DNA of 64,000 nucleotides from an uncultured Oscillospiraceae bacterium (lineage in GTDB: Bacteria; Bacillota; Clostridia; Oscillospirales; Oscillospiraceae), in contig CANRDC010000004.1 in NCBI GenBank assembly GCA_947629245.1, forward strand, positions 25,961 to 89,960. The letters are read 5' to 3'. Below the pieces are notes generated by a model. The model was not told the DNA's origin. It saw only the letters and a program-made list of their open reading frames with translations, and ran no database searches. The position numbers were made by a program, and so were the translations under genes. Below, piece after piece: positions 40,618-49,054 of this stretch (position 1 is its first letter; each line of letters starts with the position of its first letter).

Positions 40618-41640
40618 CTATCTCCGCACCCGGCCGGAACCGTCGCCACTGGCAAGGGTCTCCACCTCGGACACGGTGCACAGGTTGAAGTCATGCTCGA
40701 TGCTGTGCTTCAGGCAGGACGCCGCGGCGGCAAAATCGACCGCCCTCTGCCGGTCATAGCCGGACAGCAGCGCATAGATGAGCCCGCCGCCGAAGCTGTC
40801 TCCCCCACCGACCCGGTCAACGATATGGACACGGTAATTCGGTGAAAAAGCTGCCTGGCCGCCGCTGTACAGCAGCGCGCCCCAATCGTTGTCAGAAGCG
40901 GAAATGCTTCCGCGCAGCGTTATGGCCGTCTGGTCCAGGCCAAACCGGTCGCTGAGCTGTCGGGCAACGCTGATATAGCCCTCCCGGTCCAATTTGCCGG
41001 CTGTCAGGTCGGTCCCGCGCGCCTCTATGCCAAAGACGTCCTTCGCGTCCTCCTCATTGGCGATGCAGACATCCACATAGGGCATGAGCGCTGCCATCAC
41101 GCGGCCTGCTTCCTCCCTGCTCCACAGCTTTTTTCGATAGTTCAGATCACAGCTCACAGTCACTCCCAGCCGTTTGGCCGTCCGGCACGCCTCCAGGCAT
41201 ATCTCCGGCAGTTCGCCGCCCAGCGCCGGGGTGATGCCCGTCCAGTGGAACCAATCGGCGCCGGAAAGGATGCGCTCCCAGTCAAAATCTGAGGCGGTGG
41301 CTTTGGCAATGGCGGAGCCCGCACGGTCATAGATGACTTTGGAGGCCCTCTGCGAAGCGCCCTTCTCACAGTAGTATACGCCCAGGCGCTCGCCGCCCCG
41401 AACAACGCCGCTCACATCGACGCCGTACCTGCGCAGCGCATTGACGGCAGCCTGGCCGATCTCATGGGTGGGTACCTTGCTTATAAAAGCGGCGCTCATG
41501 CCGTAATTGGCAAGGGACACCGCCACATTGGCCTCGCCCCCCGCATAGCTTGCGTCAAAGCGATCCGCCTGCACAAAGCGGAGGTATCCCTCCGGGTCCA
41601 GCCGCAGCATGATCTCCCCAAATGTAACGATCCTCTTCAT
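40618..41640 (-). CDS. kdgK: 2-dehydro-3-deoxygluconokinase (PfkB family)
   Basis: KDG kinase phosphorylates 2-keto-3-deoxygluconate to KDPG. The 340-residue PfkB protein begins IVTFGEIMLRLDPEG, has SYAGGEANVAVSLANYG, DWFHWTGITPAL, and the catalytic C-terminal DRVGGGDSFGGGLIYALL (general-base aspartate). It is fused in an ATGA overlap with the KDPG aldolase gene, its natural partner. It ends the ten-gene TAXI-TRAP/FdrA operon. Confidence 0.9.
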   Translation of the reverse strand: MKRIVTFGEIMLRLDPEGYLRFVQADRFDASYAGGEANVAVSLANYGMSAAFISKVPTHEIGQAAVNALRRYGVDVSGVVRGGERLGVYYCEKGASQRASKVIYDRAGSAIAKATASDFDWERILSGADWFHWTGITPALGGELPEICLEACRTAKRLGVTVSCDLNYRKKLWSREEAGRVMAALMPYVDVCIANEEDAKDVFGIEARGTDLTAGKLDREGYISVARQLSDRFGLDQTAITLRGSISASDNDWGALLYSGGQAAFSPNYRVHIVDRVGGGDSFGGGLIYALLSGYDRQRAVDFAAAASCLKHSIEHDFNLCTVSEVETLASGDGSGRVRR

Positions 41641-42317
41641 GTCGTTTCCTCCTTACCGCCCGCAGCGCCAGTCTTTGCGGCGCGGCACATAAGCTTCGCG
41701 CATCGGGTGAGCCTGTCGAGATCACCGGCCTCGATCCATTGCCGGTTCGCCAGATTTCCGCCCACGCCAAAGCCGCTGACGCCCGCGCGCAGAAACTCCC
41801 CCATGTTATTTTCATTCACGCCGCCCACAGCGAGCAGCCGGATATGTCCAAGCGGGCCCCGCACGGCCTTGACATAGTCCGCCCCCAGCCGCGCCGCGGG
41901 AAACAGCTTCACAAAGTCCGCTCCGGCCCGATGGGCAGTCACGATCTCCGTCGGCGTCATGGCGCCCGGTATGGATACCAAACCCAGACTGACCGTCCTG
42001 CGAATGACGCTGATATCCACATCCGGCGAGATCACAAAATCTCCGCCCGCCGCCGCTGTCAGCTCCACCTGTTCCTCTGTGAGCACCGTGCCCGCGCCGA
42101 CGGACATGCGCTCCCCCATCTTCTCCCTGATAAGCGCTATCCCATCCGCCGTGGAACGGAAGGATTCCGGCGCACGCTGATCGAAGGTGATCTCCATCAG
42201 CCGGACCCCGCCCGCATACAGCGCCTCCGCCACTTTCAGATACTGCGAGGGACTTACGCCTCGCACGATCGCGATGAGCTTTTCCTGCCCGATACGGGCA
42301 ATGACCTCTTCTCTCAT
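41637..42317 (-). CDS. eda: KDPG / 4-hydroxy-2-oxoglutarate aldolase
   Basis: The enzyme splits KDPG to pyruvate and glyceraldehyde-3-phosphate, or 4-hydroxy-2-oxoglutarate to pyruvate and glyoxylate. The 226-residue barrel has KLIAIVRGVSPSQYLKVAEALYAGGVRLMEITFDQ (catalytic glutamate region), VGAGTVLTEEQVE, DFVKLFPAARLG with the Schiff-base lysine, and AVGGVNENNMGEFLRAG. The start ATG 42317 follows GGAGG by eight bases. Coupled to kdgK. Confidence 0.92.
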   Translation of the reverse strand: MREEVIARIGQEKLIAIVRGVSPSQYLKVAEALYAGGVRLMEITFDQRAPESFRSTADGIALIREKMGERMSVGAGTVLTEEQVELTAAAGGDFVISPDVDISVIRRTVSLGLVSIPGAMTPTEIVTAHRAGADFVKLFPAARLGADYVKAVRGPLGHIRLLAVGGVNENNMGEFLRAGVSGFGVGGNLANRQWIEAGDLDRLTRCAKLMCRAAKTGAAGGKEETT

Positions 42318-42336
42318 AACTTCTTCCTCCCCGTCC

Positions 42337-43158
42337 CTATAAATTCCGCTCCGCCGCACTCACCATCCCGGTGAGGATATCGGCGCCGGAGCTGCCCCCT
42401 ACGGATAAAAGCCCGCCGGTCTCCGCCTCAAAGTTCCCGGCAAGAGCCCGGTCCAGTATCTCGAAGGCCTGTCCTGCCGCCACCGAAGTCAGAAAGGCCG
42501 CGCTCACCTCCGTTGTCCGACCGGGCGCCAGAGCGCATATCCCCTCCCGGAGCAGCGGCAGCCCCGGAGCCTGAGCGTCTTTTCCTTTTCTCAGCCAATA
42601 ATAGAGCAGCCCTACCAGCCAGTCATCCATAGCGGGCGTAAGGCCCGGACCAAGACCGATGAGTTGTTCCAGACAACAGCGGATGCCAGCGCCGTCCGCA
42701 TTTCGTACCACCGACAGCAGCGCGTCGGCATGGTCTCTGGCCATGCGTGACCAGATACCGTCGCTCTCGGCAAGGACAAGGCCCTTTATGGCGCCTCTGC
42801 CGCTTTTCCGCAGTGCCTTTCGGGCCCTCTCTTCCCACCCGGAAGGCGCCTCCGTACCGGGGGGCGGCTCCCGCTCCTTCAGGATGAGAACGGGTCCTCC
42901 GTCGGACAATCGCAGTTGTTTTCCGTCATACCGGACCGGCGCGCCGCACCGGATCCCAGCCCCGCCGAGAGCGGCCCCGTACCGTTCCACGCCGACGCCA
43001 AAGGGGATGCTGCCAAAGCGGCTGTCGCAGACCAGCACCAGCTCGGAAAACCGCAGATAAAGTCCCTCGCGGCCTACAAAGCAAACGCTCCCCCCGCCAT
43101 CGCTGACGCGGCGCTTGACATCGACGCCGCACCAGGCGCTGATCGTACCGCGGTTCAT
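42337..43158 (-). CDS. DUF2877 protein (AllH/YlbF-like)
   Basis: The 273-residue protein contains the family hallmark IGLGPGLTPAMDDWLVGLLYYW and a C-terminal GGSSGADILTGMVSA. In E. coli the DUF2877 protein AllH (YlbF) is one of three components of oxamic transcarbamylase with AllF (FdrA) and AllG (YlbE, DUF1116); the other two are encoded in this operon. In this cluster the substrate is unknown. Its ATG overlaps the stop of the acyl-phosphate kinase gene (ATGA), tying the two proteins together in translation. Confidence 0.85.
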   Translation of the reverse strand: MNRGTISAWCGVDVKRRVSDGGGSVCFVGREGLYLRFSELVLVCDSRFGSIPFGVGVERYGAALGGAGIRCGAPVRYDGKQLRLSDGGPVLILKEREPPPGTEAPSGWEERARKALRKSGRGAIKGLVLAESDGIWSRMARDHADALLSVVRNADGAGIRCCLEQLIGLGPGLTPAMDDWLVGLLYYWLRKGKDAQAPGLPLLREGICALAPGRTTEVSAAFLTSVAAGQAFEILDRALAGNFEAETGGLLSVGGSSGADILTGMVSAAERNL

Positions 43159-44360
43159 GTGCCCTCACCCATCTCAGCGCCGGTCATGCAGCGGTATGTC
43201 TGCCTGGCCACGCCCAATTCCTCGTTGGCAGGAATGACCGACACCAGCACCGGTGAGTCGGGCGCGCTGATGATACCGCCCCGACTGGCGGCATTCTTCC
43301 CCGGGTCCAGCATGACTCCCATATGGCGCACCGCCTGACACACCTGCGCTCTCACCGACGAAGCGTGTTCACCGATACCGCCGGTGAACACAAGCTGATC
43401 CAATCCCCCAAGCTCCGCGTAAAACATGCCGATATAGCGCACGATCCAGCATACGAAGACCTGAATGGCCAGCGCCGCTCTGGCATTACCGGCATCCGCC
43501 GCCTGTTGGATATCCCGCAGGTCGCCGCTGACGCCGGACAGGCCCAGCAGCCCGCCGCGCTTTCCCATGCCGTCCAGGATCTCCTCCATGGGCAGCCCCT
43601 CATGGAGCAGGAACGGGATCAGATAGGCGTCCGCGTCGCCTGTTCTGTTGGCATGCGGAAGGCCGGTCTGGAGAGAAAAACCAAAGCTGGTGTCCACACT
43701 TCGCCCCGCCTCTATGGCGCAGACCGAGCTGCTGCCGCCAAGGTGGCAGCAGATCACCCTCTCGGCTCTTCCAAGTCTCGCCGCCTCCTCCGCCACATAG
43801 CTGTGGGAGGCGCCGTGGTAGCCGAGCTTGCTTATCCCGTACCTCTCGTACCACTCATAAGGGACGGCATAGAGCCGCCGGAACAGCGGGATACCGGCAT
43901 GAAAGGCAGTCTCAAACACCCCCACCAGAGGCACGCCCGGCAGCTGTTTGGAAAACCGCTCGATGGCCTCCAGATACGGCGCGTTATGGGCCGGAGCCAG
44001 AAACAGACTGTCCCGCATACCCTGGATGACGTCATCCGTCAAGCGCTGGACGCCATAATGCCCCTTGGACAGCACGGTCTTAAAACCGACGCCGCCAATG
44101 TCTTCCGCGTCGGCGACGAGGCCGAGGGTCCTGTCGGTCATAGCCTCCATGAGCATGTCGATGGCACGGGCGTGGTCCGGGATGCAAAGTCCCTCTCGCC
44201 GAAGCTCCTTCCCGCTGAGGATATTCCGATAGAAGAACTTCGCCCCATCCGCACTGCCGACGCGCTCCGCCGCCGCGGCACAGAGAAGCGTCTCCTCCGG
44301 CATGGCAAACAGCTTGGCCTTCAGCGACGTGCTGCCAACATTTATGACCAGCAGCTTCAT
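43155..44360 (-). CDS. Acetate kinase-family acyl-phosphate kinase, divergent
   Basis: The 401-residue protein is a full ASKHA acetate-kinase relative: LLVINVGSTSLKAKLF, APAHNAPYLEAI, GYHGASHSYVAE, RTGDADAYL, LLGLSGVSGDLRDI, FTGGIGEHASSVR and PANEELGVA. Several residues catalytic in AckA are changed: the GHRVVHGG arginine motif reads GFKTVLSKG, FDTAFH reads FETAFH (aspartate to glutamate) and HLGNG reads HLGGS. It probably moves phosphate between ADP and an acyl phosphate other than acetyl phosphate. In this operon it occupies the place of carbamate kinase in the E. coli allantoin cluster. The start ATG 44360 follows the flavoprotein stop closely. Confidence 0.85.
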   Translation of the reverse strand: MKLLVINVGSTSLKAKLFAMPEETLLCAAAAERVGSADGAKFFYRNILSGKELRREGLCIPDHARAIDMLMEAMTDRTLGLVADAEDIGGVGFKTVLSKGHYGVQRLTDDVIQGMRDSLFLAPAHNAPYLEAIERFSKQLPGVPLVGVFETAFHAGIPLFRRLYAVPYEWYERYGISKLGYHGASHSYVAEEAARLGRAERVICCHLGGSSSVCAIEAGRSVDTSFGFSLQTGLPHANRTGDADAYLIPFLLHEGLPMEEILDGMGKRGGLLGLSGVSGDLRDIQQAADAGNARAALAIQVFVCWIVRYIGMFYAELGGLDQLVFTGGIGEHASSVRAQVCQAVRHMGVMLDPGKNAASRGGIISAPDSPVLVSVIPANEELGVARQTYRCMTGAEMGEGT

Positions 44361-44364
44361 CGCG

Positions 44365-45990
44365 TCAAACCTCTTCACCGCCAGCCGGTCCATAGCCCGC
44401 GGCGATCTCCCCGCCATGATAGGTCACCCGGATATTGATAGCACAGCCCGCGTCCGTCTGTGGAAGATCCTCCCGGTAGAATACGCCCCGGCTCTCCCGG
44501 CGCACCTCGGAGGCCGCCGCCATCATGCCCAGCGTCAGCGCCATGCTGCGCAGAGCGTTTTTGCGGCGGAGCTCCTCCGCGCCGCGGCATCTCAATCCTC
44601 CGCTCAGCGCCAGAGCCCGGACGGAAACGCTTTTTGCCCTGCCGATCCCCGCCGCGCTGCGCACCAGGGACATATCCTCGCCCGCACACCGCCGCAATTC
44701 TAAAAGCGCGCTCTCCGCCTCCGCCCATGGGGAGCCGCTCCCTGCGGAAAGCCTGTCCAGAAGTTCCCCGGCCAGGGAAGCGGCCGTCTGTATCCGCCGT
44801 TCATCCAAAGAGGAAAACCGCGCCGCGCTCTCGCCCGCCACCGCGCCGAAAACGAAGGTCTCCGCCCCCGCGCAGCCGCCCAGTCGGTCGGCTCCGTGAA
44901 GGCCGCCCATCGCCTCGCCCGCGGCAAAAAGGCCCTCGACGCTCGTCCGACAGGCGCTGTCGGTCCGGACGCCGCCCAGGAAGGTGTGGGCCGCGGGCGC
45001 GATCGGGAGCAGTCGCTGCAGCGGGTCCCAGCCATAACTGCGCAGCCGCTCCGTCCACAGGCAATGCCGCTCCAACTCCTCTGCGGAAAGCCCGGTCAGG
45101 TCGTACAGCACATCTCTGCCGCCGCATCTCCTCTTCTCGGCATAGATGGCCCGGGCCAGCTCGCCTTTTTTCACGCCGTTCAGATCCTGGAAATAGTCCG
45201 ACAAAAACTCTTTTCCATCCCCGTTCAGGAGCCTGCCCCCGGCATTCATCATCGTGGTGCTGATCCCCTTGCCGCGCAAAGGTCCCGGCTCGGTAAGACA
45301 GCACGGCTCAAACTGTATGAATTCCATATCCGTGAGGACGGCGCCCGCCCGGGCCGCCATGGCATATGAATCACCCCGGATGGCCGCGGGATAAGTGGTC
45401 ACCGGATAGAGCGCGCCGCAGCCTCCGGCCGCCAGCACGACCGCCCCCGCCGGATAACAGCACAGCGTTCCGTCCCCTTCGACGCCGACCGCGCCATAGA
45501 CCCGTCCGCCGTCGGACAACAGGTCCAATACATCCACGTCAAACCGGACGGGCACATGCGCCTGCCGCAGCGCCTCCAGGAACAGCCGCTCCGCCTCCGC
45601 GCCTGTCACGATGCCCTTGTGAATGAGGCACGGCACGCTGCAGCCCAGCGGCTTGAGCAGATCGTATCCGCCGCTCTCATCACGGGAAAACTCCATGCCC
45701 ATGCTCTCCAAAAACGCCGCCTCACCGGCGGCGCGCCGGGCCAGAGTCCGCGCCAGCGACGGGCGGCTCAACCCCTGGCCGGAGGCCTGAAGGTCCGCAA
45801 AATAGCGGTCGGGACTGTCCCGCGGTCCTACCGGAGCGTTAAAACCGATCACGCCGGTCGAACAGCGGGGGCCTTTGGACAGCACCGCCGTCCGCTTCCC
45901 CAGGCCGCTGGCAGCCACCGCTGCCCGCAGCCCGGTCAGACCCGCGCCGATCACCAGCACATCCACCGGCTCTCTGATCGACACGTCCAT
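44365..45990 (-). CDS. Soluble fumarate-reductase/L-aspartate-oxidase-type flavoprotein
   Basis: The 541-residue protein has the FAD Rossmann motif VLVIGAGLTGLRAAVAASGLGKR, a substrate-domain ELARAIYAEKRRCGGRDVLYD, AHTFLGGVRTD, LFAAGEAMGGLHGADRLGG and the C-terminal ESRGVFYREDLPQTD. The arginine and histidine positions of fumarate binding seem kept, but the histidine that carries covalent FAD in SdhA/FrdA is missing (CSTGVIGFN), as in NadB. No iron-sulfur or membrane subunit is encoded, so electrons must go to or come from a soluble carrier. It may dehydrogenate the imported acid. ATG 45990 follows GGAGG by six bases. Confidence 0.85.
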   Translation of the reverse strand: MDVSIREPVDVLVIGAGLTGLRAAVAASGLGKRTAVLSKGPRCSTGVIGFNAPVGPRDSPDRYFADLQASGQGLSRPSLARTLARRAAGEAAFLESMGMEFSRDESGGYDLLKPLGCSVPCLIHKGIVTGAEAERLFLEALRQAHVPVRFDVDVLDLLSDGGRVYGAVGVEGDGTLCCYPAGAVVLAAGGCGALYPVTTYPAAIRGDSYAMAARAGAVLTDMEFIQFEPCCLTEPGPLRGKGISTTMMNAGGRLLNGDGKEFLSDYFQDLNGVKKGELARAIYAEKRRCGGRDVLYDLTGLSAEELERHCLWTERLRSYGWDPLQRLLPIAPAAHTFLGGVRTDSACRTSVEGLFAAGEAMGGLHGADRLGGCAGAETFVFGAVAGESAARFSSLDERRIQTAASLAGELLDRLSAGSGSPWAEAESALLELRRCAGEDMSLVRSAAGIGRAKSVSVRALALSGGLRCRGAEELRRKNALRSMALTLGMMAAASEVRRESRGVFYREDLPQTDAGCAINIRVTYHGGEIAAGYGPAGGEEV

Positions 45991-45992
45991 TC

Positions 45993-47261
45993 TCATCCTC
46001 CCACCGGATATTCCGCGGCAAAAGCCTTCATCGCCTTCTGGAAGCACTCCATGGGCACGCGGGCCGTCCCGGCCCCGATAAGACCGCCGTCCTTGTGGAA
46101 ATTCCCGCCGTGTACGATGGGGCAGATCCCCGTCTTCAGCACCAGCCGGATGTCGATGCCCACAGGCAGGAAATCGAAATCCAGATTGGGAATGGAGAAG
46201 TTATGGTTCTTACCGATGCAGATCTTCTCCATTTCCCTGGTCTGCGCGATGGAGTCCCGGAGCTTCTGTCCGCGGAGCAGGCTCACGATGGGGCTCGCAG
46301 CCGCCGCCATACCGCCCATGCCCGCGCACTCCACGACGCAGCTGTCTCCGATCCAGGGCAGCGCGTCCGCTTTCGTATACTTGCTGGAAGTATAGCGCCC
46401 CTCCAGATAGGGAGACGGCGCGGTGAACCACCGCTCGCCCAGTCCGGCGACCTTAATGCCGAATTCCACGCCGTTGCCGCACACCGCCGTGACCATGGTG
46501 GAATAGGGCATGCCCACATTGCTGAGCATGGCGCTGCGGGCCGCGCCCTGGCCGAGGCAGTGAAACATGCGCGGCGTGCGGGAAAAATAGCGCATGACGG
46601 CCTTCAGCACCTGGGGCGGATAATCCATGTCAATAAAGTCCATGACGCACTGCTTCAGGATGATCATATCCGCCGCAGTCTGGCGTGTGTGGTTCTCGTC
46701 GCCCATCTGAAAGCTCTCCGACAAAATGGGCTTGAGCGCCACGCCGCCCCGCCTGCGGAGCATGTCCGCCATGGGCGGAAACAGCTCCTGACGCATATGG
46801 CGCAGGTTCTCCGCGATCTCCGGCGAATACCGGCCCCATCCGTTGAAGCCGCCCTCGAAATCTCCTTCGGCGGGAAAGGTGGCAGCAACGCGGCCGCTGG
46901 CCCGGTCCTCCACCACCATCATGGCAATGGATCTCGTGATGATGCCCGTGCCCGCGCCGACGGTGTTGTGGTCCAGGGCGCTTGACAGCGCGATCTCGCC
47001 GCCGCGCAAAAGCCGGTCGGCCTGCTCCTCCGTTTTTGCCCAGCCCTCCAGCAGGCAGGCATTTCTCATCCCGCGCTGGTGAAGGGCGACCATGTCCTCA
47101 TAGGCGATCGGAGGACCGGAGTGGATGATCATACGGTCCGTGAGCCCCTCCACGACCTCCCCTGCCGGACGGATATCGATCCAACAGGGGTCTGAGTTGA
47201 TGATATTGTCGATCGCCCTCTGGTTCGCGTTGGCGATCTTTTCCTTTATATCCATGAGCAT
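45993..47261 (-). CDS. DUF1116 protein (AllG/YlbE-like)
   Basis: The 422-residue protein shows the family markers DNIINSDPCWIDIRPAGEVVEGL, LDHNTVGAGTGIITRSIAMMVV, QMGDENHTRQTAADMI, VCGNGVEFGI and IVHGGNFHKDGGLIGAGTARVPMECF. In E. coli AllG is an essential part of oxamic transcarbamylase. It lies eight bases behind the small FdrA C-terminal gene and directly before the flavoprotein gene. The true substrate here is unknown, but the family context implies a phosphorolytic or transferase reaction giving an acyl phosphate. Confidence 0.88.
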   Translation of the reverse strand: MLMDIKEKIANANQRAIDNIINSDPCWIDIRPAGEVVEGLTDRMIIHSGPPIAYEDMVALHQRGMRNACLLEGWAKTEEQADRLLRGGEIALSSALDHNTVGAGTGIITRSIAMMVVEDRASGRVAATFPAEGDFEGGFNGWGRYSPEIAENLRHMRQELFPPMADMLRRRGGVALKPILSESFQMGDENHTRQTAADMIILKQCVMDFIDMDYPPQVLKAVMRYFSRTPRMFHCLGQGAARSAMLSNVGMPYSTMVTAVCGNGVEFGIKVAGLGERWFTAPSPYLEGRYTSSKYTKADALPWIGDSCVVECAGMGGMAAAASPIVSLLRGQKLRDSIAQTREMEKICIGKNHNFSIPNLDFDFLPVGIDIRLVLKTGICPIVHGGNFHKDGGLIGAGTARVPMECFQKAMKAFAAEYPVGG

Positions 47262-47269
47262 TTCCGTCC

Positions 47270-47446
47270 TTATATAAACATGTCCAGAAGGTCCTGTATC
47301 TCCTGGGGCTGCCTCGCGGGAGGGCGCCAGTCCAACTGGAGGACAGGCACATTCTGGGAGGCAATGGCCTCATAAAAGCCGGGCAGACCAATGTTGACGA
47401 TCCTCAGCGTTCTCTTCTCTCCGGCATCGCCGGTCTTTTCGCACAT
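47270..47446 (-). CDS. Small 58-residue protein equal to the detached C-terminus of FdrA
   Basis: Translated from ATG 47446 the product contains LRIVNIGLPGFYEAIASQNV and VLQLDWRPPARQPQEIQDLLDMF, which resembles the C-terminal segment of full-length FdrA proteins (INIGL..., VDWRPPA) as I remember them. The frame is the same as fdrA, separated only by TGA and one ACC codon. AGGAGG lies nine bases upstream inside the end of fdrA, so re-initiation is possible. It is too short for most gene finders. It is followed by DUF1116 after eight bases. Together with the 514-residue FdrA it would restore a protein of about 570 residues. Confidence 0.72.
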   Translation of the reverse strand: MCEKTGDAGEKRTLRIVNIGLPGFYEAIASQNVPVLQLDWRPPARQPQEIQDLLDMFI

Positions 47447-47449
47447 GGT

Positions 47450-48994
47450 TCATCCCCTCCTTTCAAGCGCGGACATCATGCGGCTGGCGAGCTTGGCGCT
47501 CTGGTAGTTGCTCCCCGTGACGATGACGCCGCTGTCCCTGAGAAGGCGCGCCATCTCCCGGACATTCTGCGGGTCTGCCTCGGAGCCGCAGATGGAGGCG
47601 ATCACGCTCACATGTCTCCCCCCTGCCCGGCTCTCCCGTACGAGCGCCGCCACCGGGGCAAAGGGGTCCCCATCGACCCCTGGACCGGTAATAAAATCCA
47701 TCATGACGACCGCCACCTGCGGATCCGCCATCTCCTTTTTCAGCCGATCCATCCGGATCCGCGAGTCAAACACCGGGTGCGGGAACCGCGCGGTAAAGTT
47801 CTCCGCGCCCAGATCCAGGATCGTGTTTCCAACGCTTACCTCCGGATCGTCCAGGCGCGCCGCGTACCGGTTTTCCAAATTGCTGCGCAGTCCCGCTCCG
47901 GCATTGTGACGGCTGAAGTAAACCAGGCTCTCCTCCGCGAATGTGCCGCCGCAGAACAGGCCCCGAAAGTATCTCTGCTCCGGCGCCAGCATGGCCAGCT
48001 CTTTCCCGGCAATGACATCCAGCTCACCGTCGTCGCAGCCCCACGACGGACGGGCGCCGCACAGGGCCTCCACCGCCGCCAGCGCCGCCGTCTCCAGCGC
48101 CTCCGCGCCGATGACACGGTGGCCCTTGAACAGTTCTTCCCCGCCGCCGATAAACACGGCGACCACCGGTTTCTCTATTTGGTCGGCACGGCGGAGCACC
48201 TTTTCCATCACGTCGGCGTCCGCCAGCTTGGAGACCAGAACGATCACCTTCGTATTCGGGTCTCCGGCCAGCCGCTCCATGCCGTCCAGCATGGCTATGC
48301 CCCCGATCTGCGGGAAGAGGTCGCGCCCGCCGGTGCCAATAATAGCCGAGACACCGCAGCCGCAGCGCTCGATCAGGCAGGCGACCTCCTGCGCGCCGCT
48401 GCCGGACGCGCCCACAATGCCGATCTCTCCCCGCCGGACGATACTGCCCGCCGCCAGCGCCACGCCGTCGATCAGGCCCACACCGCAGTCGGGTCCCATG
48501 ACCAGAAGGCCCCTTTCATGCCCCTCCCGCTTGAGCGCCAGCTCCTCCTCCAGCGAGACGCCGTCGCTGAAGATGAATACGTCCAGGCCTTTTTCCAGCG
48601 CCTTTTTCGCCTCGGCATAGACATATTCCCCCGGCAGAGATATCTGGACCAAATCGTAGGGCGTCTGGGTCAGGTCTATCTCATCCAAGTCGGAGAAACG
48701 CTCTGCGTCCGGTTCCGTTTTCCGTTCAAGCAGATCGTCTATGTAGCCCATAGCCGCGTCTGCCGCGGCGTCGTTTTCCGCGTCGATGCCGCAAACCAGA
48801 TCGTTGCAGCCCACGTCCTCGTCCACGACGAATCCCATCTCCCGCATCAGCCGCAGATTGGCCGGCGTGCCCATCTGGACCTCGGCCAGCCTGACCCCCG
48901 GGCAGCCCATGGCCTTATCGCGTACATCCATCAGCGTCACCGAGTCCACATACCGGTTGCGCTGTATCGTTACTCTCTTCTTCAAAACAAGCAA
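47450..48994 (-). CDS. fdrA: FdrA/AllF-family acyl-CoA-synthetase-like protein (without its C-terminal tail)
   Basis: The 514-residue protein has succinyl-CoA-synthetase-like folds: IGIVGASGSGAQEVACLIERCGCGVSAIIGTGGRDLFPQIGG is the CoA-binding part, and VAVVMMDFITGPGVDGDPFAPV the ligase-like part. In E. coli AllF (FdrA) belongs to oxamic transcarbamylase. The phosphohistidine of true synthetases is not evident. It ends at a TGA right before the in-frame 58-residue piece. The start is TTG 48994 with GGGGAG near. It follows the TRAP transporter gene in the operon. Confidence 0.87.
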   Translation of the reverse strand: MLVLKKRVTIQRNRYVDSVTLMDVRDKAMGCPGVRLAEVQMGTPANLRLMREMGFVVDEDVGCNDLVCGIDAENDAAADAAMGYIDDLLERKTEPDAERFSDLDEIDLTQTPYDLVQISLPGEYVYAEAKKALEKGLDVFIFSDGVSLEEELALKREGHERGLLVMGPDCGVGLIDGVALAAGSIVRRGEIGIVGASGSGAQEVACLIERCGCGVSAIIGTGGRDLFPQIGGIAMLDGMERLAGDPNTKVIVLVSKLADADVMEKVLRRADQIEKPVVAVFIGGGEELFKGHRVIGAEALETAALAAVEALCGARPSWGCDDGELDVIAGKELAMLAPEQRYFRGLFCGGTFAEESLVYFSRHNAGAGLRSNLENRYAARLDDPEVSVGNTILDLGAENFTARFPHPVFDSRIRMDRLKKEMADPQVAVVMMDFITGPGVDGDPFAPVAALVRESRAGGRHVSVIASICGSEADPQNVREMARLLRDSGVIVTGSNYQSAKLASRMMSALERRG

Positions 48995-49054
48995 TTCTCT
49001 CCCCGTTCAAAATAAGTTCCGCCGCGCCGGGCGGCAACGCCTCCGGCGGAGCGC

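Noticed and set aside
47450-47452. Selenocysteine insertion at the fdrA TGA
   Set aside because: No SECIS-like hairpin was obvious directly after it, FdrA is not a known selenoprotein, and a Shine-Dalgarno site supports re-initiation.
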